Assembly (NCBI RefSeq): GCF_009831235.1
Contig: NZ_WUUL01000020.1
Span: forward strand, 1 to 47,311
From: Shimazuella alba
GTDB taxonomy: Bacteria; Bacillota; Bacilli; Thermoactinomycetales; Thermoactinomycetaceae
DNA: 47,311 bases
Direction of reading: 5' to 3'
Both the position numbers and the translations under genes were made by a program. Positions 7,260 to 15,881 of the stretch are shown one piece after another. Positions within the stretch are counted from its first letter, which is position 1, and every line of letters starts with the position of its first letter. The notes under the pieces were generated by a model. The model was not told the DNA's origin. It saw nothing but the letters and a program-made list of their open reading frames with translations, and did not search any database.

Positions 7260-8555
7260 CTATTTCAAGCGGTATCTTTTCCCTGGTCTTCCCCTCGAAA
7301 AAGTGGATTCTTCACCGATGTATTCAGCCAAATCCTCTTCACAAAGACTCCTTATAAAACGACGTGCATTCCGTTCATCCCAATATAAATGAGAAGCCAA
7401 ATCTTTGACCGTAAAGTCTTTCCAATTCATCTTCTTGATCAGTGCCGTTACCTTATGATAGTTTTTAACACTGACCTTGATCTTTTTCAGTTTTTGAATT
7501 AGTTCTTCATCATCAAATCGGTAAGAAAAACTAAGTTCATCCTCTGCTCCTGATGATTGAATGATAGTACCATCCTCACGAATGGTTACAATCCCATGTT
7601 CTGCTTTTTCCTTTGATAGTTGCAAAGCACGCTGCGCATTTATTTCAGCGGAATGGACAGTCACCCCATAGCCAACACCTACACTGATTGTATGATCCAT
7701 TTTCTCTGAAAGCTGACTTACTGTGTCAAGTAGCACTTTGATTTCTCGTTCGATCGCTCCACGAGAACTAAAAATAATGTACTGCCCATTTCCTTTTTCT
7801 AACAAGGAGCCATCCAGTTTCTCACAATACCGGAGCAAGGTTTCTTTTATCTTAATTTCAAAAAACTCAAGCTGGTAAGAGCTTTTCGCTTTCTCTCTAA
7901 TCTTATCAAAATGCACAATTTCCACCATCTGAACGCCAATCTGTGTATCCTTATAGAAAAAAGTCAACGTCTTTTCAGCGAGAATGCGTAAGGCTTGCTG
8001 GATTTCCATATCCGTACTAGATATCCGGTAAGTTGGGACACCTGATTTTGTCAGTGCCAGTGCTACCGCTTCAAAACAAGTTAATGCACCTTTCGTTTTT
8101 CCGCTTCGAAATAAATCTATATGGAAATCGATAAGTTCCTGGGTACTTGATTTCTCATCAAAAGTCTTTACATAAATATTCTGGGGGGCAATATCAATTT
8201 GTTGCAGAGCCTGTTCCAAATGAGAGGTAGTAATTTCGTCGATACTTACTTCACTTAGAAATTCATGCTGGTAATATCCCATATGTAAAAGACTTTTATA
8301 AATACCTGACTCTGTATGGTGAATATATACTAGCCTATCTTCAGCTTGTAAAGTATTTTTGGCTATTTTATAAGAAATCTGACCGGAAAAAAGCCAGACA
8401 TCAACAGCATGATCATGTTCTAAAACGATTCTCTCCGTTTCCTGAAAATCATGATAGGGAAACGCTAAAAATTTCATTGTACTCTCATATTCTTTTCCAA
8501 GATGTAGTATGCTTTCTACTGATGAATGAGGACCAATAACCCCAACTTTAAACAT
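7260..8555 (-). CDS. Putative transcriptional regulator (degenerate GGDEF-like plus winged HTH)
   Basis: This is a 431-aa soluble protein. The N-terminus (KVGVIGPHSSVESIL) looks like a Rossmann or response-type alpha/beta fold. Residues about 210-330 resemble the GGDEF-like region of PucR/CdaR-type regulators (TISVGVGYGVTVHSAEINA) but lack a GGDEF motif, so cyclic-di-GMP synthesis is not expected. The C-terminus (about 365-431; VKDLASHLYWDERNARRFI, then SRGRPGKRYRLK) looks like a winged helix. It probably senses a metabolite and may control the adjacent permease-argH genes, which are read in the same direction. The RBS AGGAGGTAATT and ATG start are clear. The exact family name is uncertain. 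Confidence 0.7.
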   Translation of the reverse strand: MFKVGVIGPHSSVESILHLGKEYESTMKFLAFPYHDFQETERIVLEHDHAVDVWLFSGQISYKIAKNTLQAEDRLVYIHHTESGIYKSLLHMGYYQHEFLSEVSIDEITTSHLEQALQQIDIAPQNIYVKTFDEKSSTQELIDFHIDLFRSGKTKGALTCFEAVALALTKSGVPTYRISSTDMEIQQALRILAEKTLTFFYKDTQIGVQMVEIVHFDKIREKAKSSYQLEFFEIKIKETLLRYCEKLDGSLLEKGNGQYIIFSSRGAIEREIKVLLDTVSQLSEKMDHTISVGVGYGVTVHSAEINAQRALQLSKEKAEHGIVTIREDGTIIQSSGAEDELSFSYRFDDEELIQKLKKIKVSVKNYHKVTALIKKMNWKDFTVKDLASHLYWDERNARRFIRSLCEEDLAEYIGEESTFSRGRPGKRYRLK

Positions 8556-8575
8556 AATTACCTCCTATTCAAAAA

Positions 8576-9248
8576 ACTATAAATCCTATTTTAACCTGAT
8601 AGGAAAAGAAAAAATACAGGTAGTTCCAAGATATGTACAAATAGGTCACTTCTGTTGATTGATATTTAGTCGAATCTTTTTCATTCGGTATAGATTACAT
8701 TTTTGTAAGCAATCTATGATCTCCTTCTTAGAATCGCGAATATGCTCAACCAATAATCCCCACCTCTAAGCGTTATCGTAGGTGGACGGAAGGTTCAATC
8801 CAACCATTTTTAATAGTTTCCAGTGAACAAAGAAATAAATCTGTTGTCTTCCTTTTTCGAACTCCTTCCAAAGATATCCGTAATTTTTAAAGATGATTTC
8901 TTAATTCATAACCAGTAACCATTTCATCTTTCCCAATTCATTATTTATATATTTTAACCTCTCTAAGTGAAGAAAAAACTGTGAATGGTATTCCTCCACT
9001 ATTATTCATTTCCTTCAAGAAGTACTTAACATGAATGATAATAGCACTAAGCTTGCTTGATACCAGTCTCTTTTTCTCCTGAATACATTCTTCTATTTCT
9101 ACTCTTTTGTCTATATCTTACGGTATAGATATAGTATTCAGGTCCAATCTACCTTTTCTCTAACAGGAATAAAATCACTGATTTTTAAATTTTTTTTAAC
9201 TAAAAACCATTGAGATGGGCAAAAGAATACGATGGTGATTTAAATAAA
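8576..9248. other. Gene-free stretch with a nested inverted repeat
   Basis: I see no convincing coding sequence in about 670 bases. At 9078-9142 two inverted repeats are nested: CCTGAATAC (9078-9086) pairs with GTATTCAGG (9134-9142), and between them CTATATCT (9111-9118) pairs with AGATATAG (9127-9134). The structure has no T-run and its role is unknown. Confidence 0.4.
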
Positions 9249-9425
9249 AACGAAAAGCCAAAACTCCTTACCTATCAAGGAAAATTGGCTCCCGTTTAGT
9301 GAATGTCGATTATACTTCCATAACTAACCCAGCTTAATCATTGAGTTCATCCGTGCTTTAGAATGAAATATGTGCACAGAGTAAAGAGTAGTTTATATTG
9401 CTTTTTAATCTTGTTTATTCGAGTA
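9249..9425 (-). repeat. Dispersed repeat, copy 1
   Basis: This is one of three copies in the window. On the minus strand a conserved stretch (including GTGCACA, AGTAAAGAGTA and TATGGAAGTATAATCGACA) leads into a hairpin AGCCAA...TTGGCT with inner CCTT/AAGG and a T-rich tail. That makes it the downstream end of some transcription unit, just beyond the MFS gene. The terminator part (about 9250-9290) probably now ends the kinase-MFS operon. Confidence 0.7.
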
Positions 9426-9437
9426 CCCTTATCACAA

Positions 9438-10742
9438 TCATAAAGTAAGAGAATCTGTTTTAATTGATTTGATTGCTTCCTTCTTCACTGAAATTCTAAA
9501 GATCAACGTCATGAAGATTGCAAGAATGGCCGCGCAGGCACAAAAGATGAAGTACCCATTATAACCACCGTGAGGTCCATATGTTTTAAACAGCACATTA
9601 TTGACGAGAGGCATTAAAATATCTGGTAAATAGCCTATTAAGGATACTACTCCGATTGCCAGACCAAGCATCTTTTCATCAATCTTACAATCTCCAAGTA
9701 GTGACCAATAAAGACCCCTAACAGTATAAAGCATTAATCCAATCATTACGACTTGGATTTTAAAATATATATGAGGCATTGTAACTGGTATGCTTGATAT
9801 TGCAATTAAAAAAGTGGCAGCTAACCCTAAGGCAATCATGAGAATGTTGCTCTTTCCGAATATATCCCCTAAAAATCCGCCTAATATCCCGCCAATTGGC
9901 CTCATCCAAAGCATGACTACAGTGACTTGCCCCACCGTTGCTGCATCGATTTTGATGTTGGTTTGTAAAAAACCACCTTGATAATATACGGCCCAAGTCA
10001 CAATATAGGACAGAAATATGATGCCGCCTAACAGCCAGATAAACTTATTACTGAAAATTTGTTTGAAATCTTTCAGATTCATTTTTTTACTGAGTTCTGC
10101 CGTTTTTTTAGATGAAGATTCTTTTTTAATAGATGTCTTGTCTTCTTCAACAAAAATTAAAATAAGGATAGACACGAATATAAGCACAACGGAGTACATG
10201 TAAACAACAAATTGTAAGGCTTCTTTCTTATGAGCCAATACCGTATTGTCTCCCAAAACGTTTGTAAAAATAAATAATGCGATACTTGCCAATATGGCCT
10301 CTACTAAACCACGACCTCCATCTAATGCACCGAAAAATCTTCCTTCCTCTTCCTTTTTAGCAATTAACTTTACCAGTTTTAAATGAGCGGCCCAAAAGGT
10401 GAAGACGGAGAAAAATCCCCAAATTCCAAAAATCACTAGAACCATTGAATAGCTTGGAACTTGAGCAAACCATAATCCGGTCACTCCACAAACTATGAGT
10501 GAAATGAATAAAAGTTTTTTGGCTGAAAATCTATCAGCAAGCCAGCCACTTGGAGAATACCCCACTAGATAAGCAATACCCAAAACAGAAAATATTCCAT
10601 TTAATTGGTTAAGTGTGATTCCGTAAACTTCCAATATTGTTTCTTGATAATTCGTTTTTAAATAGATAAGTGGAAAAATCGATCCTGCTGCTAAAATAAT
10701 GAGGAAAAATTGAAAATAACGCTTATAATTTTTTTCTACCAT
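9438..10742 (-). CDS. MFS transporter of the catabolic cassette
   Basis: This 434-aa protein has about twelve hydrophobic segments and the MFS loop 2-3 motif (GWLADRFSAKKLL). A charged central loop (about 200-222, KTSIKKESSSKKTAELSKK) separates the two halves. It probably imports the substrate of the kinase/dehydrogenase set, with which it forms an operon: the kinase stop lies 17 bases upstream. It resembles YgcS/YoaB-type sugar-acid or polyol carriers in context; the substrate is unknown. I chose the ATG at 10742, because AAAGGA lies 8 bases before it, while the earlier ATG at 10751 overlaps that RBS. Confidence 0.85.
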   Translation of the reverse strand: MVEKNYKRYFQFFLIILAAGSIFPLIYLKTNYQETILEVYGITLNQLNGIFSVLGIAYLVGYSPSGWLADRFSAKKLLFISLIVCGVTGLWFAQVPSYSMVLVIFGIWGFFSVFTFWAAHLKLVKLIAKKEEEGRFFGALDGGRGLVEAILASIALFIFTNVLGDNTVLAHKKEALQFVVYMYSVVLIFVSILILIFVEEDKTSIKKESSSKKTAELSKKMNLKDFKQIFSNKFIWLLGGIIFLSYIVTWAVYYQGGFLQTNIKIDAATVGQVTVVMLWMRPIGGILGGFLGDIFGKSNILMIALGLAATFLIAISSIPVTMPHIYFKIQVVMIGLMLYTVRGLYWSLLGDCKIDEKMLGLAIGVVSLIGYLPDILMPLVNNVLFKTYGPHGGYNGYFIFCACAAILAIFMTLIFRISVKKEAIKSIKTDSLTL

Positions 10743-10758
10743 AAAAATCATCCTTTTC

Positions 10759-12189
10759 TTAGTTGAAAATAGGATAGGATAGTTTTAGTATTTCATCTGT
10801 ATGAACTCTGACATTTTTAACAACAGTATCGTTAATTGTATTGTAGAGGATGTGATTTTTTGGGTTAGGTATAAATGTTTGTTGAGTTTTAACCATTTTA
10901 CTTGCAGCCTCATAAATATCTTTGTAAATCGATAAATGTTGGCATACACATATGGCAGCTCCAAGACAAGCACTACTACTGCCTGCACGTCTATAAACTG
11001 GCAATCCAAAAAGGTCAGCAATAATTTGCATCATGACATCACTTTTGGAGCCCCCGCCTATTACGATTAAATCATTTAACTTCGCATCTATTTCCGCTAA
11101 CATATCGTCAATGTTGTTTTTAAGATTAAATGCAATCGCTTCCAAAATGGAGCGATATATATGATATTTTGTATGACGATCATCAAAACCAATCATGACA
11201 CCTTTTCGATAAGGCATAGATGGTGTCGATAACCAGTCTAAAATAGTTATCAGACCTTCACTGCCTAAAGGAACATCTTGTGCTTTCCTATTTAAGTAAT
11301 CCTCTTCCGATACACCTAGTTTTCCTGCTTCTGTAACGAGTTCTTCACCAATCAGCTTTTTAAACCAACTCACTGTCCACATACCACGTCTGATTCCATT
11401 TGATTCATAAACATATTTAAAAGGGATACAGGCAAGAGTCGGGAAAAAATGAAGGGCATTTTCCCTATATTCATTTCTTAGCAACATGGATGAAATGAAT
11501 GTTCCAAGAGAAATCATGATGGTCCCTTCATCCTTCATTCCAGAGCCCAAAGCTTCTACAGCTTTATCATTGGCTGTTGCTACTACTGGTATATCTGAAT
11601 TAAACCCAAACTCTTGGGCCAAATCTTGTCTTAGCACTCCTAACTTTTCGCCTGGTTTTACAAGATCAAATACCATCTCTCTTTTCAATCCATTTGTCTC
11701 GAATACTTCCTCGTCTCCAGACCAATCCAATGTTTCGCGATCTAATGGCCAGTGAACTTCATAGTTAGAAGCCGAGTCCTTAAATTCCCCTGTCAACCGA
11801 AATCCTAGATAACCAGAAGTAGTCGTCACATATTTGACTTGATCATCGGAATGTACATATGGTTTGTTAAGTCTAGAATCCATCCAGCTTATCACTGGAT
11901 AAGCTAGATGGCCATCTTCTTTTAACAAAACACGACAGCATCGAATCGTACATAATCCAATTCCGGCAATATCTTTCGGATTACCAGTAAAATTGGTTAG
12001 ACAATTTTTCATTGCTCCGTACACACTGTCCCATAAATCATCATCTGGATGGATAACGACACCTTGTTCAGGAGATAATGTTTCTTTTAGTTGAAATGCT
12101 CCAAATGCAACTTCATTACCTTCTAAATCATATATAGCTACTTTTGTACTTTGTGAGCCATTATCAATTCCCATTACATATCTGCTCAT
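10759..12189 (-). CDS. FGGY-family carbohydrate kinase
   Basis: This is a cytosolic kinase of the hexokinase/actin fold, 476 aa. The N-terminal phosphate motif GIDNGSQSTK (about 7-16) and the second nucleotide-binding region (ISLGTFISS, then LNDLIVIGGGSKSDVMMQII) are present. FGGY kinases phosphorylate sugars, polyols or sugar acids with ATP. The context (SDR, FAD oxidase, MFS) resembles E. coli YgcE and B. subtilis YoaC neighbourhoods. It could be taken for xylulokinase or gluconate kinase, but a specific name is not justified. The gene follows the oxidase by 16 bases. Confidence 0.88.
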   Translation of the reverse strand: MSRYVMGIDNGSQSTKVAIYDLEGNEVAFGAFQLKETLSPEQGVVIHPDDDLWDSVYGAMKNCLTNFTGNPKDIAGIGLCTIRCCRVLLKEDGHLAYPVISWMDSRLNKPYVHSDDQVKYVTTTSGYLGFRLTGEFKDSASNYEVHWPLDRETLDWSGDEEVFETNGLKREMVFDLVKPGEKLGVLRQDLAQEFGFNSDIPVVATANDKAVEALGSGMKDEGTIMISLGTFISSMLLRNEYRENALHFFPTLACIPFKYVYESNGIRRGMWTVSWFKKLIGEELVTEAGKLGVSEEDYLNRKAQDVPLGSEGLITILDWLSTPSMPYRKGVMIGFDDRHTKYHIYRSILEAIAFNLKNNIDDMLAEIDAKLNDLIVIGGGSKSDVMMQIIADLFGLPVYRRAGSSSACLGAAICVCQHLSIYKDIYEAASKMVKTQQTFIPNPKNHILYNTINDTVVKNVRVHTDEILKLSYPIFN

Positions 12190-12205
12190 ATATGATCACC
12201 TTATA

Positions 12206-13714
12206 TTAACCTTTTATATATTTTAGGCCTTCTTCTTGAGGGAAAATGGTGCCAAAATTCATGATTCCATTAGGGTCAAAAGCTTCTTTTAATTTTTCCA
12301 GCATGTAGTATGCCGAACCATGTTCTTCCTCTGTCCACTCCGTTCGATATTTTCCAATACCATGGTGATGACACATGGAACCACCAAGTTTTAATGTCTC
12401 CTCAATAATAATCGAATGGATTGGGTGATGATAAATTCTCATTTCATCCTCTGGTGCACAATTAATATGGTAGTTATATACAAAATACATATTTGTTCCA
12501 TTTAGATAACTATGGGATGAGTGTCCGCCAAGCATTGTAATATCCTCAATTCTGTCAAACTCTTCCCTGACCCGTTTCATTACATTGTGATAAATTTTTG
12601 TAATGTTTTCCCAATCAGCTGATACTTCTGTTGTAAAACCATCATGTTTGTGCTGTTCCACCATGGTTTGAAATTCACGATCAATATGTCCTTGCGTCCA
12701 GTTCAAGTTGTTGAACCAGTATTCGATTAGTTGATCCTCTACTTTTTCAACGATTCCATCTTGGAATTTAGAGACTGCGTTTTCAATCGCTTCATTTGTT
12801 GCCTTGACAATTCCTTTTGGTCCTTCGGACATAAAAATCAAAACACATTTATCTTTATAAAAATGTGAAAAATGTTGTCTTGCATCTTCTTCCGAATAAA
12901 CGCGTGCCACAGATGGCCGAAAACCGTTTGTGATAACTTCTCTTAAAATATGAATACCTGTATCCACATCTTTTAATAAATATCCATGAAAGACATTGTT
13001 TTCAGGGTAATATTTGAAAATTTTCACCGTAACCTCTGTGATATAACATAACGTTCCTTCATTACCAATGACAATATGTCTAATATCTGGTCCTCCAGAC
13101 CTTCGCGGAACGTTTTTAATTCTAGAAACATGTCCGTTCGGAAAGACACATTCTAATCCTACAACCATATCTTCAATTGCACCGTATAAAGTGGAAAATT
13201 GTCCAATACTTCTAGTTGCCAATAATCCGCCATATTGTGCAACTGGTTTTGACTGTGGAGAGTGACCTGTAGTATAGCCGATTTTACGCAGTTCATCTTC
13301 TAATGTTTCTAGTTTTACTCCTGCTTGTACAGTTGCTTGCATATTATAAGGATCGATTTTAATGATGCTATTCATCTTAGACCCATCGATTACTATTGCG
13401 ATCTCTTTCCAGTTCTCAAGACCGCCTTCCGTAGCTGTTTTTCCACTTCTGGGAATCACATTGATCTTGTGCTCATTGCAGAACTGCATGAGTGACTGGA
13501 CTTCTGATGTAGAGTTTGGGTATACAATTGCCATTGGCAATGGAACATCAAGAACCTTTTTTGCTTTGGCATATTTTTTATAACGGTCAGCTGAGGCATC
13601 ATATAATGCTTCTTGTTCTGTAATAATTTGTTCAGCTGAAATAATGGAATGTAATTCCTTTAATAAATTTTCTTTAACCTTCGTAGTTTCTTTTAATAAT
13701 TGTTCATTTGCCAT
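12206..13714 (-). CDS. FAD-linked oxidase, YgcU / alkyl-DHAP-synthase-like
   Basis: A flavoprotein of the vanillyl-alcohol oxidase superfamily, 502 aa. The FAD_binding_4 domain lies at about 70-250, with IPRSGKTATEGG near the pyrophosphate and GGLLATRSIGQF following. The FAD-oxidase C domain occupies the rest. A histidine cluster CHHHGIGK (His 449-451) matches the active-site His motif of alkyldihydroxyacetonephosphate synthase and of the YgcU type. It probably oxidises, or condenses at, a hydroxy group of the cassette's substrate. I prefer the ATG at 13714 because AAAGGGG lies about 10 bases upstream; the ATG at 13738 has only a weak site. Confidence 0.85.
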   Translation of the reverse strand: MANEQLLKETTKVKENLLKELHSIISAEQIITEQEALYDASADRYKKYAKAKKVLDVPLPMAIVYPNSTSEVQSLMQFCNEHKINVIPRSGKTATEGGLENWKEIAIVIDGSKMNSIIKIDPYNMQATVQAGVKLETLEDELRKIGYTTGHSPQSKPVAQYGGLLATRSIGQFSTLYGAIEDMVVGLECVFPNGHVSRIKNVPRRSGGPDIRHIVIGNEGTLCYITEVTVKIFKYYPENNVFHGYLLKDVDTGIHILREVITNGFRPSVARVYSEEDARQHFSHFYKDKCVLIFMSEGPKGIVKATNEAIENAVSKFQDGIVEKVEDQLIEYWFNNLNWTQGHIDREFQTMVEQHKHDGFTTEVSADWENITKIYHNVMKRVREEFDRIEDITMLGGHSSHSYLNGTNMYFVYNYHINCAPEDEMRIYHHPIHSIIIEETLKLGGSMCHHHGIGKYRTEWTEEEHGSAYYMLEKLKEAFDPNGIMNFGTIFPQEEGLKYIKG

Positions 13715-13750
13715 CGCTGCATATCCCCTTTGATTCATTTCTATCTTTCG

Positions 13751-14530
13751 TTACCGAACTAAATATCCACCATCCACATTCACGAGAGTACCATTTACAT
13801 AATTGGAAGCATCAGAAGCTAAAAAGACAACAGTACCCATTAAATCTAAGATATTTCCCCATCTATTTGCTGGAATATGATCTAAAATTCGTTGGTTTGC
13901 TTCAGGGTTTGCTCTTGTCTCTTCTGTAACAGCAGTAACAAAATATCCAGGTGCGATACCATTCACTTGAATGTTGAATTGGGCTAATTCATCACAATAT
14001 GCTTTTGTAAAACCTGCTAAACCATGTTTCGTTGCCGCATATGCCGGAGACCATCGCCCCCCCAAGTAAGAAAACAAAGAACAAGTATTGATGATTTTTC
14101 CGCTTTTTTGCGGGATCATATACTTTGCCACTTCATGAGATAATTCAAAGCCTGCCGTTAAATTAATCGCGACCATTTTATCCCATTGAAGTCTAGTAAA
14201 CTGGGTCACATCTGGTTCATTGATACAAATTCCCGCGTTATTCATGAGGATATCTATTTTTCCGTATGTGCCGATACATTCTTCAGCAATTTTTTTACAA
14301 GCACCCTCTTGTGTAACGTCTGTAATCATCAGATGATACCGAACACCTTCTGCTTCAATCATATTCTTCGTTTCCCCATTATCGTCAGCGATACTGACTG
14401 CAAAAATATCCGCTCCTGCTTTTGCAAGTGCCAAGGAAAATCCTTGTCCTAACCCAGAATTCCCTCCCGTGATAATGGCCACTTTTCCTTTTAAACTAAA
14501 AAAATCCATGGAGAAGTCTTTGATATCCAT
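13751..14530 (-). CDS. SDR-family dehydrogenase, KduD/YgcW-like
   Basis: A classical short-chain dehydrogenase, 259 aa. It has TGGNSGLGQG for cofactor binding (21-30), NNAG (97-100) and a catalytic Ser151 / Tyr164 / Lys168 triad. The closest family resemblance is to 2-deoxy-D-gluconate 3-dehydrogenase/KduD and YgcW. As first gene of the operon it has its own promoter with an overlapping cre site. I chose the ATG at 14530 over the GTG at 14545 because GGTGG lies 8 bases before it. It probably interconverts a hydroxyl and a keto group on the sugar acid or polyol handled by the cassette. Confidence 0.88.
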   Translation of the reverse strand: MDIKDFSMDFFSLKGKVAIITGGNSGLGQGFSLALAKAGADIFAVSIADDNGETKNMIEAEGVRYHLMITDVTQEGACKKIAEECIGTYGKIDILMNNAGICINEPDVTQFTRLQWDKMVAINLTAGFELSHEVAKYMIPQKSGKIINTCSLFSYLGGRWSPAYAATKHGLAGFTKAYCDELAQFNIQVNGIAPGYFVTAVTEETRANPEANQRILDHIPANRWGNILDLMGTVVFLASDASNYVNGTLVNVDGGYLVR

Positions 14531-14575
14531 TTCTTTACCACCCACTTTTGTTCATCGATTGTTTTCCACAAGGTT

Positions 14576-14604
14576 ATTCTACAAAAGAAATATATAAATG
14601 TAAA
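14576..14604 (-). promoter_or_regulatory. Promoter of the SDR-oxidase-kinase-MFS operon
   Basis: On the minus strand TTTACA (14599-14604), 17 bases, TAGAAT (14576-14581). The start of transcription would be near 14570, about 40 bases before the SDR ATG. Confidence 0.65.
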
Positions 14605-14612
14605 CGATTTCA
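14599..14612. promoter_or_regulatory. cre site (CcpA operator)
   Basis: TGTAAACGATTTCA matches the catabolite-responsive element consensus TGWAANCGNTNWCA at every position. It overlaps the -35 box of the operon promoter, where CcpA binding would block transcription when preferred sugars are present. Confidence 0.75.
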
Positions 14613-14614
14613 GC

Positions 14615-14665
14615 GGAAAATTTCTCGTTTTTTTATTATTTTATTTTTGTAACGGAAAATTTTCC
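14615..14665. promoter_or_regulatory. Two GGAAAATTTyC boxes, candidate RpiR operators
   Basis: GGAAAATTTC (14615-14624) and the perfect palindrome GGAAAATTTTCC (14654-14665) lie about four helical turns apart in the divergent region. RpiR-family regulators often bind A/T-centred palindromes. That this regulator binds them is inferred from position. Confidence 0.5.
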
Positions 14666-14669
14666 ATCA

Positions 14670-14702
14670 TTCATTGACTACTGTCTATCAATGAACTAAA
14701 AT
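14670..14702 (+). promoter_or_regulatory. Promoter of the RpiR gene with an overlapping inverted repeat
   Basis: TTGACT (14674-14679), 17 bases, TAAAAT (14697-14702). An 8-bp inverted repeat TTCATTGA / TCAATGAA (14670-14695) covers the -35 box and spacer and could serve autoregulation. Confidence 0.6.
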
Positions 14703-14732
14703 ATTTTTAGTATGTTAGAAAAGAGAGATCGT

Positions 14733-15461
14733 ATGATAAATGTAAATATAGAAAAATTGAATCCACTTGAGCTTTCTGTCCATAACAAACTTTTAAAAAT
14801 TATCAGGGAAAATGGTAATATAAGAATCGTAGAAGCAGCTGAGTATTGTGAGGTGTCTTCTTCTAAGGTATCGAAACTTGTAAGAAAACTAGGTTTTGAA
14901 AATTTCAAACAGTATAAGCGGTTTCTTAGAGGAGAACAAATTTCCGAAGGCAAAAAAAAATCAAGTGAACTGGAAAGACTAAAAAATTATATCGAAAACT
15001 TTGACCCTGTTTTGATTGATAATTTTCTATCTATTTTTAACAAATACAATAAAATCGTTCTTTTTGGACTAGGTCCCTCGTTTATTTGCGTAGAATACTT
15101 TGCATATAAGCTCGCTCTTTTATCAAGAAAGAGTATTTCTGTAGCCCAAAGTGAAGATTATGCCAGACGTTTGATTGACAAAGAAACGCTTTTAATTGTT
15201 TTTTCAGTAACCGGTAAATTTTCTTCCTTTGAAAATCTATTAAATGCAGTAAAGTCTTGTGGGGCTAAAATGTTACTAATATTAGAGGAGTATAATACTT
15301 CATTGGCACTAGAAATCGATAATATGTTTTATTTAACAAGATCTACTCAGGATGAAAATCTATTACCCTTTGAAAAAACTCGAACTGTATTCTTTATTTT
15401 CATAGAAGAAGTGATTGCAAAGTTAAAATCAGATCAAGACTCAGATAAATTGGAAGGATAA
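14733..15461 (+). CDS. RpiR-family transcriptional regulator
   Basis: A 242-aa regulator with an N-terminal helix-turn-helix (about 20-75; VEAAEYCEVSSSKVSKLVRK) and a C-terminal SIS sugar-phosphate-binding domain (about 105-230; IVLFGLGPSFICVEYFAYKL, LIVFSVTGKFSSF). RpiR proteins usually sense phosphosugars and control the linked catabolic operon. Its divergent position next to the SDR operon suggests it does so here, perhaps responding to the kinase product. I chose the ATG at 14733, preceded by AAGAGAG; the in-frame ATG at 14712 has no RBS. Confidence 0.88.
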   Translation: MINVNIEKLNPLELSVHNKLLKIIRENGNIRIVEAAEYCEVSSSKVSKLVRKLGFENFKQYKRFLRGEQISEGKKKSSELERLKNYIENFDPVLIDNFLSIFNKYNKIVLFGLGPSFICVEYFAYKLALLSRKSISVAQSEDYARRLIDKETLLIVFSVTGKFSSFENLLNAVKSCGAKMLLILEEYNTSLALEIDNMFYLTRSTQDENLLPFEKTRTVFFIFIEEVIAKLKSDQDSDKLEG

Positions 15462-15693
15462 ATTAAGGAGAAATGCAAAAGAAGCAAAACAAACCCTCAG
15501 ATAACATCAAAAATATCTTCTGCTTATTATGGCACTGAGTTACTTAAAGAAAAATTTAGGTTTTTTCGGTTTACTTTCATTTGTATAGTATGAACTAAAT
15601 ACTTTTTGTTCCGGAATTTAAATAATCATTCATCCTATTGTTTTTCTCTTTCATCGTGATACATTTTCATAATATTGCTATAAAACAACCAAA

Positions 15694-15830
15694 AACGAAA
15701 AGCCAAAGCCCCTTATGTATTATCAAGGAAAATTGGCTCCTGTATAGCGAGTGTCGATTATACTTCCATATTGCTTTTACTCTCATATAACTTGTGTTAT
15801 CAGGAGTGTTTGACCAAAGATGTGACCAAA
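15694..15830 (-). repeat. Dispersed repeat, copy 2 (internally deleted)
   Basis: It has the same terminator-ending block as copies 1 and 3, but about 80 bases are missing between TACTTCCATA and TTGCTTTTACTC. On the minus strand the part before the hairpin can be read FGHIFGQTLLITQVI and then a stop. The remaining part of 15462-15693 shows no gene. Confidence 0.7.
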
Positions 15831-15881
15831 CATACTCGAAAGAATTCGTGTCTTTCCATTTATGAATTTTTTGATTTAGTA

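Noticed and set aside
14670-14695. Inverted repeat as a terminator
   Set aside because: It overlaps the -35 box of the RpiR promoter and has no T-run, so an operator role fits better.
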